A stretch of DNA of 64,000 nucleotides from Mycobacterium kiyosense (GTDB lineage Bacteria; Actinomycetota; Actinomycetes; Mycobacteriales; Mycobacteriaceae): positions 6,200,001 through 6,264,000 of the forward strand of contig AP025179.1 in the NCBI GenBank assembly GCA_021654635.1, in the 5' to 3' direction. A program made the translations under genes and the position numbers. Every line of letters begins with the position of its first letter. The stretch's first letter is position 1. Below the pieces are notes generated by a model. That model saw only the letters and a list, made by a program, of their open reading frames with translations, was not told the origin of the DNA and ran no database searches. Below, piece by piece: positions 11,301 through 22,200 of the stretch.

Positions 11301-11629
11301 TCGGGCTGGCCTTCCCGTGCCAGCGGCCGATGCTGCACACCAACGGCGTCACCGAGATCCCGCGGTTCCGCATCACACCGGACTACTCGGCCAAGAAGCT
11401 GGACACCGACACTTGGGAGGACGGCGTCAACGGCGGCCTGCTCGGGATCACCGACCTGCTGCTGCGTGCGCACGTGATGGCCACGTACCTGTCGCGGGAC
11501 TGGGCGCGGGATTGGGGGTCGCTGCGCAAGTTCGACACGCTGGTCGACGCCCCGCCCGCCCGGCTGGATCTGGGCGAGGCCACTCGCAGCGGACTCTGGT
11601 CACCGGGGCAGATCCGCATCAAGCCCTAG
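8369..11629 (+). CDS. embB: EmbB arabinosyltransferase, main ethambutol target
   Basis: 1086 residues (Mtb 1098). Partner of EmbA in arabinogalactan arabinan branching. The GT-C motif [20 protein letters not shown] is intact. The Met in YILGM is residue 296 and corresponds to Mtb Met306; Gly396 in RPEGIIALG corresponds to Gly406. Both are wild type, so the two commonest resistance positions are unchanged. Other landmarks: [25 protein letters not shown], and a soluble C-terminal half ending in RDWGSLRKF. The ATG at 8369 overlaps the embA stop by 4 bp. The 3' end overlaps the convergent oxidoreductase gene by 11 bp. The residue numbering offset of 10 relative to Mtb was derived from two aligned motifs. 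Confidence 0.96.
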   Translation: MTTSEDTGAVSGASSRKRPLDGADPGAFASTRATRWVATIAGLVGFLLSVATPLLPVVQTTAMLNWPQNGQLNSVTSPLISLTPVDFKASVPCSIERDMPADGGVILGTAPKQGKDANLNALFVVVSAKRVDVTDRNVVILSVPRELMRSPNCERIDVTSTHAGTFAEFVGLKDPRGAPLRSGFPDPNLRPQIVGVFTDLTGPAPPQLKLSATVDTRFSTTPTTLKLLAMVGAIVSTAIALIALWRLDQLDGHRMRRWIPANWRKFTLLDGVMIVAFLLWHVIGANSSDDGYILGMARVADHAGYMSNYFRWFGSPEDPFGWYYNLLALMTHVSDASIWMRLPDLFAGLVCWLLLSREVLPRLGPAVTASKPANWAAAMVLLTAWMPFNNGLRPEGIIALGSLVTYVLIERSMRYSRLTPAALAIITAAFTLGVQPTGLIAVAALVAGGRPILRILVKRRRMVGGTLPLLSPLLAAGTVILTVVFADQTLSTVLEATRVRSKIGPSQAWYTENLRYYYLFLPTVDGSLSRRFGFLIAALCLFTGVFIMLRRKRIPGVARGPAWRLMGVIFGTMFFLMFAPTKWVHHFGLFAAVGAAMAALTTVLVSPAVLRWSRNRMAFLAAVLFVVALCFATTNGWWYVSSYGVPFNSTMPKIAGITVSTMFFVLFTLAAVYAAWLHFAPRGSGEGRITTWLTTAPVALAAGFMALVFVASMGIGIVRQYPTYSNGWSNLRAFTGGCGLADDVLVEPDPNDGFMAPLPGDYGPLGPLGGSNPVGFSPNGVPEHTVAEAMVMKPNQPGTDYDWDAPTKLKAPGVNGSTVPLPYQLDPARVPLAGTYTTGAQQQSRLASAWYTLPKADDGHPLVVITAAGKITGNSVLHHYTTGQTVVLEYARPGAGPLVPAGRLIPDDLYGEQPKAWRNLRFARDKMPADAVAVRVVAEDLSLTPEDWIAITPPRVPELRSLQEYVGSTQPVLLDWAVGLAFPCQRPMLHTNGVTEIPRFRITPDYSAKKLDTDTWEDGVNGGLLGITDLLLRAHVMATYLSRDWARDWGSLRKFDTLVDAPPARLDLGEATRSGLWSPGQIRIKP

Positions 11630-12563
11630 GCAGGAACACGGTCCGCGGGCCGGCGCCGGTGTCGGCCCAGTTCCGCTCAACCTCGCTGAGTGGGACGGGG
11701 CGGGCCGCGATCTGCAACGCACCGGAGCAGACCGGCGTGATCAGCTCGGGCAACTCCGCTAGGAAATCGGCGTCCGGTATGGAGCCGAACCCGCTGCCGA
11801 CAATCTCAAACGGCCGCTTGCGCAGCACTGCCGCCGCAACGGCGGCCTCGGTGCCGGCCATCCCGCCGATCTGGACCCACCGCAGCGGCTGGTCGGGGTC
11901 GGCTCGGTGGACGGCAAGCGCGGTCATGACCTGCGCGGCGACCTCTCCCCACAGGTAGTCCAGCACGACGTCGACGGAGTCCGCGGCGGCGGCGATGTCG
12001 GCGGCGGACCGTTCGGCGCCGAGCGCAATGGTGGCGTCGGCGCCCAGCCGGGCGGCCTCGGCGAGCCGGTCCGGGTTGCGGCCCGCCCCGACCACCCGGC
12101 TCGCACCCAGCAGCTTGGCGACCTGCACGGCCATCAGGCCCGAGGACCCGGTGGCGCCGAGCACCAACACGCTGTTCCCGGCGGCGAAGGCGCTGCGTCG
12201 GCGCAGCGCCATCCATGCCGACATGGCCGGGTTCGTCGCGGCCGCGACCTGGACGGCGTCGGCGCCGGCGGGCAGTTCGAAGCTGCGGCGCGGGTCGATC
12301 ACCGCCCGCTGGGCCATCGCCCCGTCGGCCACGAAATAGCGCAGCGAGCCGTCCGGCATCCGCGCGACACCGTCGGCGCCGGCCACCTGCGGCAGCACCG
12401 CGGTGCTGCTGTAGTGCAGGCCGGCCGCTTTGGCGCGGACCAGCTGGTGCAGCCCCGCTGCGACGACGTCGACGACTATTTCGCCGTCGCGCTTGGGCAC
12501 GGGGTCGGGCACCTCGAGGTAGCCCGGCGGGGCATCGAAGCTGGTGACAACGGCAGCATGCAC
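11619..12563 (-). CDS. Medium-chain dehydrogenase/quinone oxidoreductase family protein
   Basis: 314 residues from GTG at 12563. It is an MDR-fold NAD(P)H oxidoreductase without the structural-zinc cysteines, so closest to the quinone-oxidoreductase branch. The N-terminal GroES-like part (to about residue 120) has VAGADGVAR; the Rossmann part has GATGSSGLMAVQVAKLLGA, the dinucleotide loop. The start was chosen because AAGGAG at 12570-12575 lies 6 bp upstream; an earlier in-frame TTG at 12578 overlaps that ribosome site and is unlikely. It runs convergently into embB and overlaps its last 11 bp. The substrate cannot be told from sequence. Confidence 0.85.
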   Translation of the reverse strand: MHAAVVTSFDAPPGYLEVPDPVPKRDGEIVVDVVAAGLHQLVRAKAAGLHYSSTAVLPQVAGADGVARMPDGSLRYFVADGAMAQRAVIDPRRSFELPAGADAVQVAAATNPAMSAWMALRRRSAFAAGNSVLVLGATGSSGLMAVQVAKLLGASRVVGAGRNPDRLAEAARLGADATIALGAERSAADIAAAADSVDVVLDYLWGEVAAQVMTALAVHRADPDQPLRWVQIGGMAGTEAAVAAAVLRKRPFEIVGSGFGSIPDADFLAELPELITPVCSGALQIAARPVPLSEVERNWADTGAGPRTVFLPRA

Positions 12564-12569
12564 GGCAAG

Positions 12570-12575
12570 CTCCTT
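12570..12575 (-). promoter_or_regulatory. Ribosome binding site deciding the oxidoreductase start
   Basis: AAGGAG on the minus strand, 6 bp before the GTG at 12563. It lies inside the longer reading frame that starts at TTG 12578, which argues for the shorter protein. Confidence 0.6.
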
Positions 12576-12601
12576 CAATTCAGTTCGATGAGCGGCGGCC
12601 G

Positions 12602-14086
12602 CTAGCGGGGCCGCGGCAGCGGCGGCGTCTGGTTCAGCACGGCGCCGCCGCCGTCCAGCGCCTGCACTTGGTAGTACCCGTCCGGCTTGTCCCGCAACGG
12701 AATTGGCGTGTCATAGCCCGACCAGTCGACAGTGGCCACCTCCGTCATCGCGTTGCTCAGCGTGCCGTGCAGCAGCCGCCACCGGGCCACCGTGGTGGCG
12801 CCGTTCCAGCTGGCGCGAATGCCGTTGTCGGTGAACATTAGTTGCGGCGGCAACACCGGGTCGCCCGTCCATTCGTCGAGGAACGCGCGATAGGTGCCGT
12901 CGGTCAGGGTGGCGTCGTAGAGCATGTCGCCGTCGGCGGCGAATTCGGCGATGTGCCCGGCGGTGCCCCAGCCGGAAAACGCGGTGCCGCCGGGAAGTTG
13001 CTGCAGGTTGCCCATCGCGCCCGCGCTCAGGTTGCCGGGGTGTGGCTGCGCGCGCACCAGGGTGGCGGTGCGGGCGGCGAAATCCAGTCGGATCCATTTC
13101 AGCCGGGTGGGGACGGATCCGCCGCCGGGTTGGGCACGGCTGCCTTCGAAATGGTTGTCGAACACCGTCAGCGTGGTGGGGTCCGGCATCTCGGCGTCGT
13201 GCTGGAACGCGAACTCGACACCGTCGCCGAGCTCGAATGTCGAGTGCTTGCCGCCCAGCTGCCAGTTGATCGCGCCGCTGCGCGGGTCGATGTTGAACAC
13301 CGTGGACACCGCCCGCAGGCTGATCAGCAAGTTGCCCGCGGGGTCCAGCGCGATCGAGTTCATGTGGTACGGGTCGAACACCTCGCCCGGGGCGTGCTTC
13401 TCCGGCGAGTCCGCCACCGGCACATGGCTGAGCGCATCCCACTGGAACAGTGTTTTGCGCGTCGCCACGTCGACCACTGTGGCGATACAGTTGAAGATCC
13501 GGCCGTCTTTGGGGCCGCCGACAGCGGTGAGGTCGGTTGTCACCTCCTGGTAGGCGGTGATTAGGGCGTGCCCATCGGGGGTGAGCCGGAACTCGTGGAT
13601 GTCCGAGGACAGGTCGCCGCCGGGAGTCAGGGTGGTGAGCACGTTGTAGTGCTGGTCGGCGATGCAGTTGAAGCCGATGCCGTGGCTGCCCATCCGCAGG
13701 CCCTGCCACCAGGTGAGCACCGGCCTGCCCTGATAGGTCTGCACGCGTAGGTTGCCGCCGACCTGGCCGGGCGGCAGTTCGCGCTGCCACACCACCCGGC
13801 CGGCCTTGTCGGCGATCACCAGGACCGAGACGCCGCCGCCTGCGGTGGGATTGGCCGCCGAGGTGCCGGAGACGAAGAACACGTAGCCGGGTGCGCCGCC
13901 GGGTTTGTCGACGTTGACGGTGTAGCCCAACGACTGCGCTGACACCGCGTTGTTGCCGGGCGGGGGCGGCGGCGAGGGTGCATTGGGCGCCGGTTTGTGG
14001 TCGGTCGAACTGCACGGCACCGCCGTTGCCGCCAAGGCGCCACCGGCCAGCATTCCGAATCGTCGCCTCGATATCCCGTTGGGCAC
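12602..14086 (-). CDS. Tat-exported arylsulfotransferase (ASST) family protein
   Basis: 494 residues. The N-terminus ISRRRFGMLAGGALAATAV is a twin-arginine signal peptide; the PCSS that follows could be a lipoprotein site. The mature part is a beta-propeller-like arylsulfotransferase family protein with DIHEFRLTPDGHALI and HAPGEVFDPYHMNSIALD, where the conserved histidines of the family sit. ASST enzymes move sulfate between phenolic compounds; in actinobacteria many relatives have no proven activity, so function is inferred from fold only. It starts 51 bp from the divergent SGNH hydrolase gene, so they may share a promoter region. Not present at this position in Mtb as far as I recall. Confidence 0.8.
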   Translation of the reverse strand: MPNGISRRRFGMLAGGALAATAVPCSSTDHKPAPNAPSPPPPPGNNAVSAQSLGYTVNVDKPGGAPGYVFFVSGTSAANPTAGGGVSVLVIADKAGRVVWQRELPPGQVGGNLRVQTYQGRPVLTWWQGLRMGSHGIGFNCIADQHYNVLTTLTPGGDLSSDIHEFRLTPDGHALITAYQEVTTDLTAVGGPKDGRIFNCIATVVDVATRKTLFQWDALSHVPVADSPEKHAPGEVFDPYHMNSIALDPAGNLLISLRAVSTVFNIDPRSGAINWQLGGKHSTFELGDGVEFAFQHDAEMPDPTTLTVFDNHFEGSRAQPGGGSVPTRLKWIRLDFAARTATLVRAQPHPGNLSAGAMGNLQQLPGGTAFSGWGTAGHIAEFAADGDMLYDATLTDGTYRAFLDEWTGDPVLPPQLMFTDNGIRASWNGATTVARWRLLHGTLSNAMTEVATVDWSGYDTPIPLRDKPDGYYQVQALDGGGAVLNQTPPLPRPR

Positions 14087-14137
14087 CTGGCCATTACATC
14101 AGGCGGCGCTGGGTGCCCGGATGAAACACTGAGCTGC

Positions 14138-15010
14138 ATGGTCTCGACGCGGCTGGGCATCGCCATGCTGGTGGGGTGCGTGTGCGTCGGATGCGCGGCG
14201 GCGCCGCCGGCGGGGCCCGGATCGGCGTCGCGACCGCGGTACGTCGCGATGGGTGATTCCTTCGCGGCCGCGCCTGGCGTGCCGGAGCGGGCCGCGCCCA
14301 GAAATTGCCACAAATCGACCAACAACTATCCGGCCATACTGGCGCGGCGCCTGGCGGCCACCACATTCCGCGACGTGACCTGCAGCGGCGCGACCACCGA
14401 CGACATCTACAGTCGCGCTCAGCAGACTGGCGACGGCCTGGTGCCGCGACAACTCGACGCGCTCGACGCAACCACGGAACTGATCACGATCACAGTCGGC
14501 GCCAATGACGTCGGACTGGCCGCCGACGCCGAATCCTGCGAGGTCAAAGGCTCGAATCCGAGGCCCTGCAGCGAAAAACTCGTCGTCGATCAGGTCGACA
14601 GCGTCTCCCGGCTGATCTCCGAGCAGGCGCCGGTATGGGCCGCGATGCTCGACGAGGTCCGCGCGCGGGCGCCGCACGCCCGAATCATCGTGGTGGGATA
14701 CGGGCTGTTCTTACGGACCGACGGCTGTTACCCCGAGCAGCCGATCCTGCCGGCCGACGCCAATTATCTGCAGGCGAAGATCGATGAGCTCGACGATCGG
14801 CAACGGCAGCTCGCGACGCAAAAGGGCGTCGAATTCTTCGACACCCGTGCGATGTCGCGGGACCACGACATGTGCGCACCGCCCGCGGAGCGATATGTGG
14901 AGGGCTATGCCACCAGGAATCGTGCGGTGCCACTGCATCCGACCGCATTGGGCGCGGCGGCCATTGGCAACGCGCTGACCGATTATTTGGTGCTCTCGGA
15001 GAACAGGTGA
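14138..15010 (+). CDS. Exported SGNH/GDSL hydrolase, possible lipoprotein
   Basis: 290 residues. The N-terminus has a hydrophobic stretch with LVGC at residues 11-14, a good lipobox, and a further Cys at 19. Block I is GDSF with Ser41 as nucleophile, block III is GANDVG, and the C-terminal LHPTALG supplies the catalytic His. The six or so cysteines in the mature part resemble secreted esterase/lipases of the Streptomyces scabies type. It is probably an esterase acting outside the membrane; the substrate is unknown. The start at ATG 14138 places the hydrophobic signal at the N-terminus; earlier in-frame codons lie in the divergent gene. Confidence 0.85.
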   Translation: MVSTRLGIAMLVGCVCVGCAAAPPAGPGSASRPRYVAMGDSFAAAPGVPERAAPRNCHKSTNNYPAILARRLAATTFRDVTCSGATTDDIYSRAQQTGDGLVPRQLDALDATTELITITVGANDVGLAADAESCEVKGSNPRPCSEKLVVDQVDSVSRLISEQAPVWAAMLDEVRARAPHARIIVVGYGLFLRTDGCYPEQPILPADANYLQAKIDELDDRQRQLATQKGVEFFDTRAMSRDHDMCAPPAERYVEGYATRNRAVPLHPTALGAAAIGNALTDYLVLSENR

Positions 15011-15263
15011 CGCGTAAAAGCGGCGCCAGTTGTGCCGAAAGCTCCCGCTCAACAGCGCTTTTCGCGACGTCGAACAGGTCGAGGCCGATGGCCGGATATT
15101 GACGTCCACTTGAATTCGTAATCCCGCATCGGAACGCAATCAAGATCAAATTGGTACTTAACCGAACAAACGGTCAATGCGGACGGGAACCGAATGTTTG
15201 GTTTCTTCGAATCGGGTCAATAGAAGAATCGCCATCAGTGCGCAATCAGAGATGGGTAGGCCA

Positions 15264-15761
15264 ATGCGTGCGATTCATCTGGGAATACCGGCAGCGACAA
15301 TCACCGTGCTCACCGCTTCGACGCTGCTCCTCGGAACGGGCGCGGCCGGCGCCACCGGAACGATACCGATCTACGCCGCGCTCCGAAACTGCGACTTCAG
15401 CCGAGTCCAGACCTCCGTGGAGGTGCCGCATCCCAACATGGGTCACGGCACCGCCCAGTTCACCAGTACCGGATCGAGCATCGCCGCCCACGTCCAACTG
15501 GTCGTCGCCGGCGAACCCGGCCACCACTTCGACGTCGGCCTGATCCAGGAACCGTTGCCGTCGTCGGCGAGCTGCGGTCCCGGCGCCCCGGGCAGCACAT
15601 TCACCGGTGCGGACACCGATGGGAGCGGCCAGCTGGACGTCACCCTGCAAGCGCCGATTCGGCAGGGCGCGACCGGCGCCTGGGTCGTGGTCGAGTCGCC
15701 CAACCCGCACAACAACGCCCCAGCCGAGTTCTACTCCACCGAATACTTGGCGCCCGTATAA
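15264..15761 (+). CDS. Small secreted protein of unknown function
   Basis: 165 residues. Signal peptide: MRAIHLGIPAATITVLTAST, a hydrophobic core and GAAGATG cleavage region near residue 30. The mature part is about 135 residues with two cysteines (in RNCDF and SASCGPG) that could form a disulfide, and is rich in beta-prone and polar residues. I recognise no domain. It lies 253 bp downstream of the SGNH hydrolase on the same strand and 30 bp before the fadE35-like gene. GGTAGG a few bases before the ATG may serve as a ribosome site. Confidence 0.75.
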   Translation: MRAIHLGIPAATITVLTASTLLLGTGAAGATGTIPIYAALRNCDFSRVQTSVEVPHPNMGHGTAQFTSTGSSIAAHVQLVVAGEPGHHFDVGLIQEPLPSSASCGPGAPGSTFTGADTDGSGQLDVTLQAPIRQGATGAWVVVESPNPHNNAPAEFYSTEYLAPV

Positions 15762-15791
15762 GCCGAAACGATCCGGCGTAGCGTCAGGTCC

Positions 15792-17566
15792 ATGACGGAG
15801 TACGCCCCCGAGTCCGTGGATCGGCTACCGTTCTCGACGCCGGACAAGTCGCAGCGCTACCGAACCGAAAACTACAGCGGCGCAACGGGTCTCAACTGGT
15901 ACCTGAGCGACCCCACGCTGCAGTTCACCATGGCCTACTATTTGCAGCCCGACGAGTTGGCCGTCGCGGAGCCACACCTGGCCGACATCGGCGCGCTGAT
16001 GGGCGGTCCGGTCACCCGCTGGGCCGACGAGACCGACCGCAACCCGCCCCGGCTGGAACGCTACGACCGGTGGGGCCACGACGTCAGCCGCGTCGTGTTG
16101 CCGGAGTCGTTCATCCAGTCAAAGCGCGCGGTGCTCGATGCGCAGCAGACGTTGCGCACCGCGATGCGGGACGCGGGTTTTCGTTCGACGCTGGCGCTGT
16201 TCGCGGCCAACTACCTGCTGGACGAGGCCGACATCGGGATGGCCTGCGCGCTGGGTACCGGCGGCGGCATGGTGCAGTCGCTGGTGGCCGCCTACGCACC
16301 GCCGGACGTGCGGGAGCATGTGCTGGCCAAGTTCGAGTCCGGGGGAGTGGGCGGGCGAGACCGCCCAGCTGCTCACCGAGCGCACCGGCGGCTCGGATCT
16401 GGGTGCGCTGGAGACGACGGCCACGCCCAACGGCGACTCGTGGCTGCTCAACGGCTTCAAGTGGTTCGCCTCCAACTGCGCCGGCGAGGCGTTCGTGGTG
16501 TTGGCCAAACCCGAAGGCGCCCCCGGATTCCAGCCGGGGCGTCGCCAACTTCCTGGTGCTGCGGACTCGCCGGGACGGCACCCGCAACGGGGTGCGGGTG
16601 CGCCGGCTCAAGGACAAACTTGGCACCCGCTCGGTGGCGTCGGGCGAGGTGGAGTTCGCCGACGCCGAAGCCTTCCTGCTGTCCGAGGAGCCCTCGGCGG
16701 ACGCGGGCCCGTCCGACGGCAAGGGCCTGGGCCGGATGATGGAACTGACCAACGCCGCACGACTTGGAATCGCGCTGTTCGCGCTCGGCAACGCGCGCCG
16801 GGCTCTGGTCGAATCGCTGTGCTACGCCCGACAGCGCCAGGCGTTCGGCGGTCCGCTGATCGACAAGCCGCTGATCCGCCGCAAGCTGGCCGAGATGATC
16901 GTCGACGTCGAAGCGGCCCAAGCACTGGTGTTCGACGGCACCGGCGCTCTCAACCATCGCCAGCCGCGCAACCTGCGCCAGCGCATCGCGGTGCCGGTCA
17001 CCAAGCTGCGGGTGGCCCGGCTGGGCATTACTGCTGCCTCTGACGCGATCGAGATTCACGGTGGGAACGGGTATATCGAAACCTGGCCGGTGGCAAGGCT
17101 GTTGCGTGATGCGCAGGTCAATACCATCTGGGAGGGCCCGGACAACATCCTGTGCCTGGACGTGCGGCGAGGTATCGAGAAGGTCCGTGCACACGAGACG
17201 CTGCTGGCCCGGCTCCGCGATGCGGTGTCGGTTTCCGACGACGACACCACCACCGGTCTGGTCGCCGAGCGGATCGACGATCTGGACGCGGCCGTGACCG
17301 CCTGGGAGAAGCTGGACGACGGAGTGGCCGAAGCACGGCTGTTCCCGCTGGCCCAGTTCATGGGCGACGTGTACGCCGGCGCGCTGCTCACCGAGCAGGC
17401 AGCCTGGGAGCGCGACGTCCGCGGCGACGAGCGCAAGGCGCTGGTGGCGCGGCTGTATGCGCAGCGCTACCTCGCCGACCGGGGGCGGTTGCGCGGGATC
17501 GACGCCCACGACGACGAAGCGCTGGAGCGGTTCGACGAACTCGCCGACGGCGCGCTGCTCCAGTAA
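15792..17566 (+). pseudogene. fadE35: FadE35-like acyl-CoA dehydrogenase, frameshifted twice
   Basis: Read with two corrections this is a 590-residue acyl-CoA dehydrogenase of the large AidB/FadE35 kind: N-terminal helical part, the flavin/substrate segments ERTGGSDLG and FKWFASNCAGEAFVV, and C-terminal ARQRQAFGGPLIDKPLIRRKLAEM with EIHGGNGYIETW. Frame 1 runs 15792 to about 16341, frame 2 to about 16537 and frame 3 to 17566. The breaks are at a run of five G (16341-16345) and a run of four G (16536-16539); removing one G from each restores the protein. FadE35 sits at this place in Mtb. Either a real pseudogene or, more likely given similar breaks elsewhere in the window, sequencing error. Confidence 0.85.
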
Positions 17567-17660
17567 CCCCGCCCGACTGTGCCCGGCACGGCGCTCAATC
17601 GGCGTGTCGCGCAGCCTAATTCACACTCGCGGAAGGCGGAAGAAGCGGAAGACGCAGGGG

Positions 17661-19235
17661 CTAGATCGGGATCAGGCCATGCTTACGCGCCAGCCGGGCC
17701 CAGTTCTGCTTGTCACGCAGCAGGTGCAGCGACCGGCGCAGCAGCAACCGCGTCTGGTGCGGGTCGATCACCGCGTCGATGAATCCGCGCTCGGCGGCGG
17801 TCCACGGGATCGCCATGTTGAGGTTGTAGCCCTCGATGAAGTCCTTCTTGATCTGCTGCGCCTCGGGCGTGGTGGGGTCGGGGAAGCGCTTCATCAGCAG
17901 CTGCGCGGCCCCCTCGGCCCCGATCACCGCGATGCGCGCAGTGGGCCACGCGTAGTTGAAGTCGGCGGTGAGCTGGCGCGAGCCCATCACCGCGTACGCG
18001 CCGCCGTAGGACTTGCGGATCGTGATGGTCACCTTCGGTACGTCGGCCTCCACCACGGAGTACAGGAACCGGCCGCCGCGCTTGATGATGCCGCGCTTCT
18101 CCTCCTCGGCGCCCGGCAGGAACCCCGGGGTGTCCACCACGAACACCAGCGGCAGCTGGAACGAATCGCAGAATCTGATAAAGCGTGCTGCCTTGTCCGA
18201 AGCCTCGTTGTCGATCGCGCCGGACAAGTGCATGGGCTGGTTGGCGATCACACCGATCGGGCGCCCGTCCACCCGGGCGAACCCGGTGATGATGGCCGGC
18301 CCGTGCTGCGCGGCGACATCCAGGAAGTCCCCGTCGTCGAATATCCGCAACAGGATCTCGTGCATGTCGTAGGCCATGTTGTCCGAGTCCGGCACGATCG
18401 CGTCGAGCTCGAGGTCGGTCGAGGTGACCTCCGGTTCCAGTCCGGGGTTGATCACCGGCGGATTGTCGAAGCAGTTCGACGGCAGGAACGACAGGAAGTC
18501 CCGCACGTACTGGAACGCCTCGGCCTCGGAGTTGACGACCTGGTGGATGTTGCCGTAGCGGGCCTGAGTGTCCGAGCCGCCGAGCTCGTCGAGGGTGACG
18601 TCCTCGCCGGTGACCTCCCGGATCACGTCAGGCCCCGTCACGAAGAAGTAGCCCTGGTCGCGCACCGAGATCAGCAGATCGTCCTGGATCGGCGAATACA
18701 CTGCTCCCCCAGCGCATTTGCCGAAGATCAGGGAGATCTGCGGCACCACGCCGGACAACGCCTCATGACGCTGGCCCAACTCGGCGTACCACGCCAGCGA
18801 GGTGACCGCGTCCTGGATCCGGGCGCCACCCGAGTCCTGGATACCGATGATCGGGCAACCGACCATTGCGCACCACTCCATCAGGCGCGCGACCTTGCGG
18901 CCGAACATCTCCCCGACGGTGCCCTGGAACACGGTCTGGTCGTGCGAGAACACCCCGACCGGGCGCCCGTCGATCAGGCCGTGGCCGGTGACCACGCCGT
19001 CGCCGTACAGCGCGTTCGGGTCGCCCGGGGTCTTGCACAGCGCACCGATCTCGAAGAAGGTGCCGGGGTCCAGCAGCGAGTGCACTCGGGCGCGGGCGCT
19101 CGGAATGCCCTTCTTCGCGCGCTTGGCGGCGGCCTTCTCGCCCCCGGGCTCCTTGGCCAGCTCCAGGCGTTCGCGAAGCTCGGCCAGCTTCTCCGCGGTG
19201 GAATGGATGACGGGGGCCGGGCCTGCTTCGGTCAC
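17661..19235 (-). CDS. accD4: AccD4, acyl-CoA carboxylase carboxyltransferase subunit
   Basis: 524 residues. AccD4, with the biotinylated AccA3 and AccD5/AccE5, carboxylates a C24-C26 acyl chain to the 2-carboxyacyl unit used by Pks13 in mycolic acid condensation. The sequence shows the crotonase-like carboxyltransferase pair: N-terminal half with [12 protein letters not shown] and [12 protein letters not shown] (oxyanion-hole glycines), C-terminal half with [18 protein letters not shown] and [10 protein letters not shown]. It lies 8 bp downstream of pks13 and is the last gene of the fadD32-pks13-accD4 operon. Downstream is a convergent fadE35-like gene, with no insertion sequence between, unlike Mtb. 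Confidence 0.96.
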   Translation of the reverse strand: MTEAGPAPVIHSTAEKLAELRERLELAKEPGGEKAAAKRAKKGIPSARARVHSLLDPGTFFEIGALCKTPGDPNALYGDGVVTGHGLIDGRPVGVFSHDQTVFQGTVGEMFGRKVARLMEWCAMVGCPIIGIQDSGGARIQDAVTSLAWYAELGQRHEALSGVVPQISLIFGKCAGGAVYSPIQDDLLISVRDQGYFFVTGPDVIREVTGEDVTLDELGGSDTQARYGNIHQVVNSEAEAFQYVRDFLSFLPSNCFDNPPVINPGLEPEVTSTDLELDAIVPDSDNMAYDMHEILLRIFDDGDFLDVAAQHGPAIITGFARVDGRPIGVIANQPMHLSGAIDNEASDKAARFIRFCDSFQLPLVFVVDTPGFLPGAEEEKRGIIKRGGRFLYSVVEADVPKVTITIRKSYGGAYAVMGSRQLTADFNYAWPTARIAVIGAEGAAQLLMKRFPDPTTPEAQQIKKDFIEGYNLNMAIPWTAAERGFIDAVIDPHQTRLLLRRSLHLLRDKQNWARLARKHGLIPI

Positions 19236-19243
19236 TTGGCTAC

Positions 19244-22200
19244 CTAACTCGTCCGTGCGGCGTCGATGTTCTCCAAGGCGCGGCTCATGTGTTCGCCGAC
19301 CTTGGCGATGATCGGCTCGTCGATGGCCTGGATGTGCTCGCCACCGATCGGCACGACCTCGAGGTCGGAAACGTACTCGCCCCAGCCGCCGTCCGGTTTG
19401 CGGATGGCATACCGCGGCTCGAACATGATCGCGTCGTCATGGTAGCGATCGGCCATGTAGAGCGTGACATGCCCATCGAACGGCTGGATCTCAGCGGTGT
19501 CGATCGCCCGGTTGTCCAGGTACGACGTGCGCTGGTGCTCGATGATGCCGGCCGGGATCTGCACCCCGCTCTGACTGACCGCGTCGAGCACGAACCGGAC
19601 CTGACCCTCGTCGTCGAGCTCCTCGAGCTGCTCGTAGGGGATCGCCGGCACGGTAACGTTGAATGTCTTCTCGGCGAACTTGGCGTAGCGGTCCCAGCGT
19701 TTGCGGACCTCTTCCTTGGTCTGCGGGATTTCCTCACCGGCGCGCACCGCGTCGATCAGGCCGACGAATCGGACGTCCTTGCCGAGCCGCTTGAGGCCGA
19801 TCGCGCAGGCGTAGGCCAGCACCCCGCCCAGCGACCAGCCCACCAGGATGTAGGGCCCGTCGCCCTGCATCTCGATCAGCTTCGGTACGTACTGCTCGGC
19901 ACGCTCTTCGATCGACCCCTCGACTCGTTCGAAGCCGTACATCGGGGTGTCGGCCGGGAGCCGGGCCAGCAGCGGCTCGTAGACCACCGTGGAACCGCCG
20001 GCCGGGTGGAACACGAAGACGGGCGGCTTGGTGCTGCCTTCGGGACGCGCGCGCAAGGTGCGCACGAACCCGTCGATCACCCCGGCCTCCAGGTAGCCGC
20101 GCACCTTGTCGGCCAGCTCCTCGATGTTGTGCGAGCTCTGCACGTCTTCGACGGTGATCGGGCCTTCGGCGCGCTCGGACAGCCGTTGCGCCATCCTGGC
20201 CGCCTTCTCGTCGTCCAGCTTGGGCAGCGGGTTGAAGATGCCGCCCGCCGACTTTCCGGTGATGATCGCCCAGGTGGCGAAGACGACGCGCTCGGCCGCG
20301 TCGCGCGGAGGCACGTCGGAGTTCAGCGCCTTGGCGACGGCCTCTTGGTTGAGTGCCTCGGCAGCGCCCTTGAGGTCCGCCGACTTGGGCTGCTCGCCCT
20401 GGGAGCCGTTGGCGCCGTTGGCGCCGTTGGCGCCGTTGCTGCCGTTGGCTGCCGGTCCGGCGGGGTTCGTCGGCGGCGGCGGGATCGGCACGTCCGACGG
20501 CGGCGGCACGGCAGGTGCTGCAGGTCCGGCGGGTTCAACCGGGGCCTCGGTCCCGGCGGTCGCGGCGGTCGCGGCGGCCGGCTCGGCCGGAGCCGTCTCG
20601 GGCACCTTGCCGTGCAGCAATTCCGCCTGCATCCGGGCGATGTCCTCGGCCGTCTGCGTCTTCTGGTGCTCATGCAGCGCCTCGACCTCGTCGCGGTGCT
20701 CGATCGCGTACTCGATGAGCTTCTCGACGTTGTACAGGTTGGCGTCGCGCACCGCGGTCAGCTGGATCGGCGGCAGGTCGAAGTCGTACTCGACGCGGTT
20801 CTTGATCCGCACCGCCATCAGCGAGTCCAGGCCGAGCTCGATCAGCGGCACCTCCCACGGCAGGTCCTCGGGCTCGTAGCCCATCGCCGCACCGACGATG
20901 GCGCCCAGGCGTTCGGCGATAGTCTCGCCGGACTCCGGCGACCATCGGCCCATTCCGGCCGGCATGTACCGCGTGGTCAGGCTGTCCGTCAGCGTCTCGG
21001 CGTCGTCATCGGCCTCCGGCGGCGCCGCGGCGACATCCGGTAGGGCCTGCGCGGATGCGACCGCCGTTGCGGCCCCGATGGCGGCCGGCAGCACCGCCGC
21101 TTCGGTACCGCCCCGGGTCACCAGCGCGTCGTAAACCAGCGTGAACGACTCCTCGATGCGGGCGTGGACCTGCACCGCGGCGCCACCGGGGTGGCGCGTC
21201 AAGGTCGTCACCAGCCGGGCGCCCAGGCCGGGTACCGCGCGCTGCTCGGCGGCGGTCAGCACGGCGTCGGGCAGCACCGTCGTCGCGGCGGAGCGCACCA
21301 GGGCGGCAAGGTCGGTCTTCTCCCGGGGGGCGTACTCCCACACGTGCCGGCCGTCGGGCAGCGCGACGTGGTTACCGGGCATCAACACCGAGCTGTCGCC
21401 GGCGAAGTGCGCGTCGAGCCAGTGCTCCTTGCGCTTGAAGCGGGTCGGCGGGATGTTCGCGTAATCGTCCGGCCCGTTGGCGCGGGTGAACAGCGTCCGC
21501 ACGTCCAGGTCGTGGCCGTACACGTAGAGCTGGGCCATCGTCGAGATCATCGACTCGACTTCGTCCTGCTTGCGGGCCAGCGTCGCGATCAGCTGGGCGT
21601 CGTGCAGACCCGCGTCGGCGGTGGTCAAGCCGACCTGCATCAGGGCCACCGGGTTGGGCGCCAGCTCCAGGAATGTGGTGTAGCCGCTGTCCACCGCGTT
21701 GCGGATGCCGTGGGTGAAGTAGACCGAGTGCCGCATCCCCTTCATCCAGTACTCGACGTCGTGGATGGGGTCGCTGCCGGGCTTGACGAAGGTGCCTTCG
21801 TGCACGGTCGAGAAGATCCCGATCTGCGGCCGCAGCGGCTTGATGCCCTGCAGTTCGGCGGAGAACTCGCCGAGCAGCGGATCCATCTGCGAAGTGTGGC
21901 CGGCGCCCTTGGTCTGCAGCTTGCGGGCGAACTTGCCCTCGGACTCCGCGCGGGCGACGATCGCGTCGATCTGCTCGGGCGGCCCGCCGATCACGGTCTG
22001 GCTCGGCGCGGCGTAGACGCACACCTCCAGGTCGGGGAAGTCACCGAACACCGTCTTGAGTTCGTCGGCGGAGTACTCGACGATCGCCATGAACCGGATG
22101 TACTCGCCGAACAGCATCGCCTCGCCCTCGCCCATCAGGTGCGAGCGCGAGCAGATCACCCGGGTGGCGTCCGGCAGCGACAATCCGCCGGCGAAGTACG

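Noticed and set aside
5126..11629. A single 2167-residue frame covering embA and embB
   Set aside because: Its first half is out of frame with embA and gives an Arg/Pro-rich shadow; only the embB part is real, beginning at 8369.
15016..15062. Hairpin terminator after the SGNH gene (AAAAGCG / CGCTTTT)
   Set aside because: The 7-bp arms are 33 bp apart and there is no T run, so a terminator cannot be claimed.
15792..17566. Programmed ribosomal frameshifting in the fadE35-like gene
   Set aside because: Two separate +1 breaks in G runs without slippery-site or pseudoknot layout, and similar breaks in six other genes, point to sequencing error.
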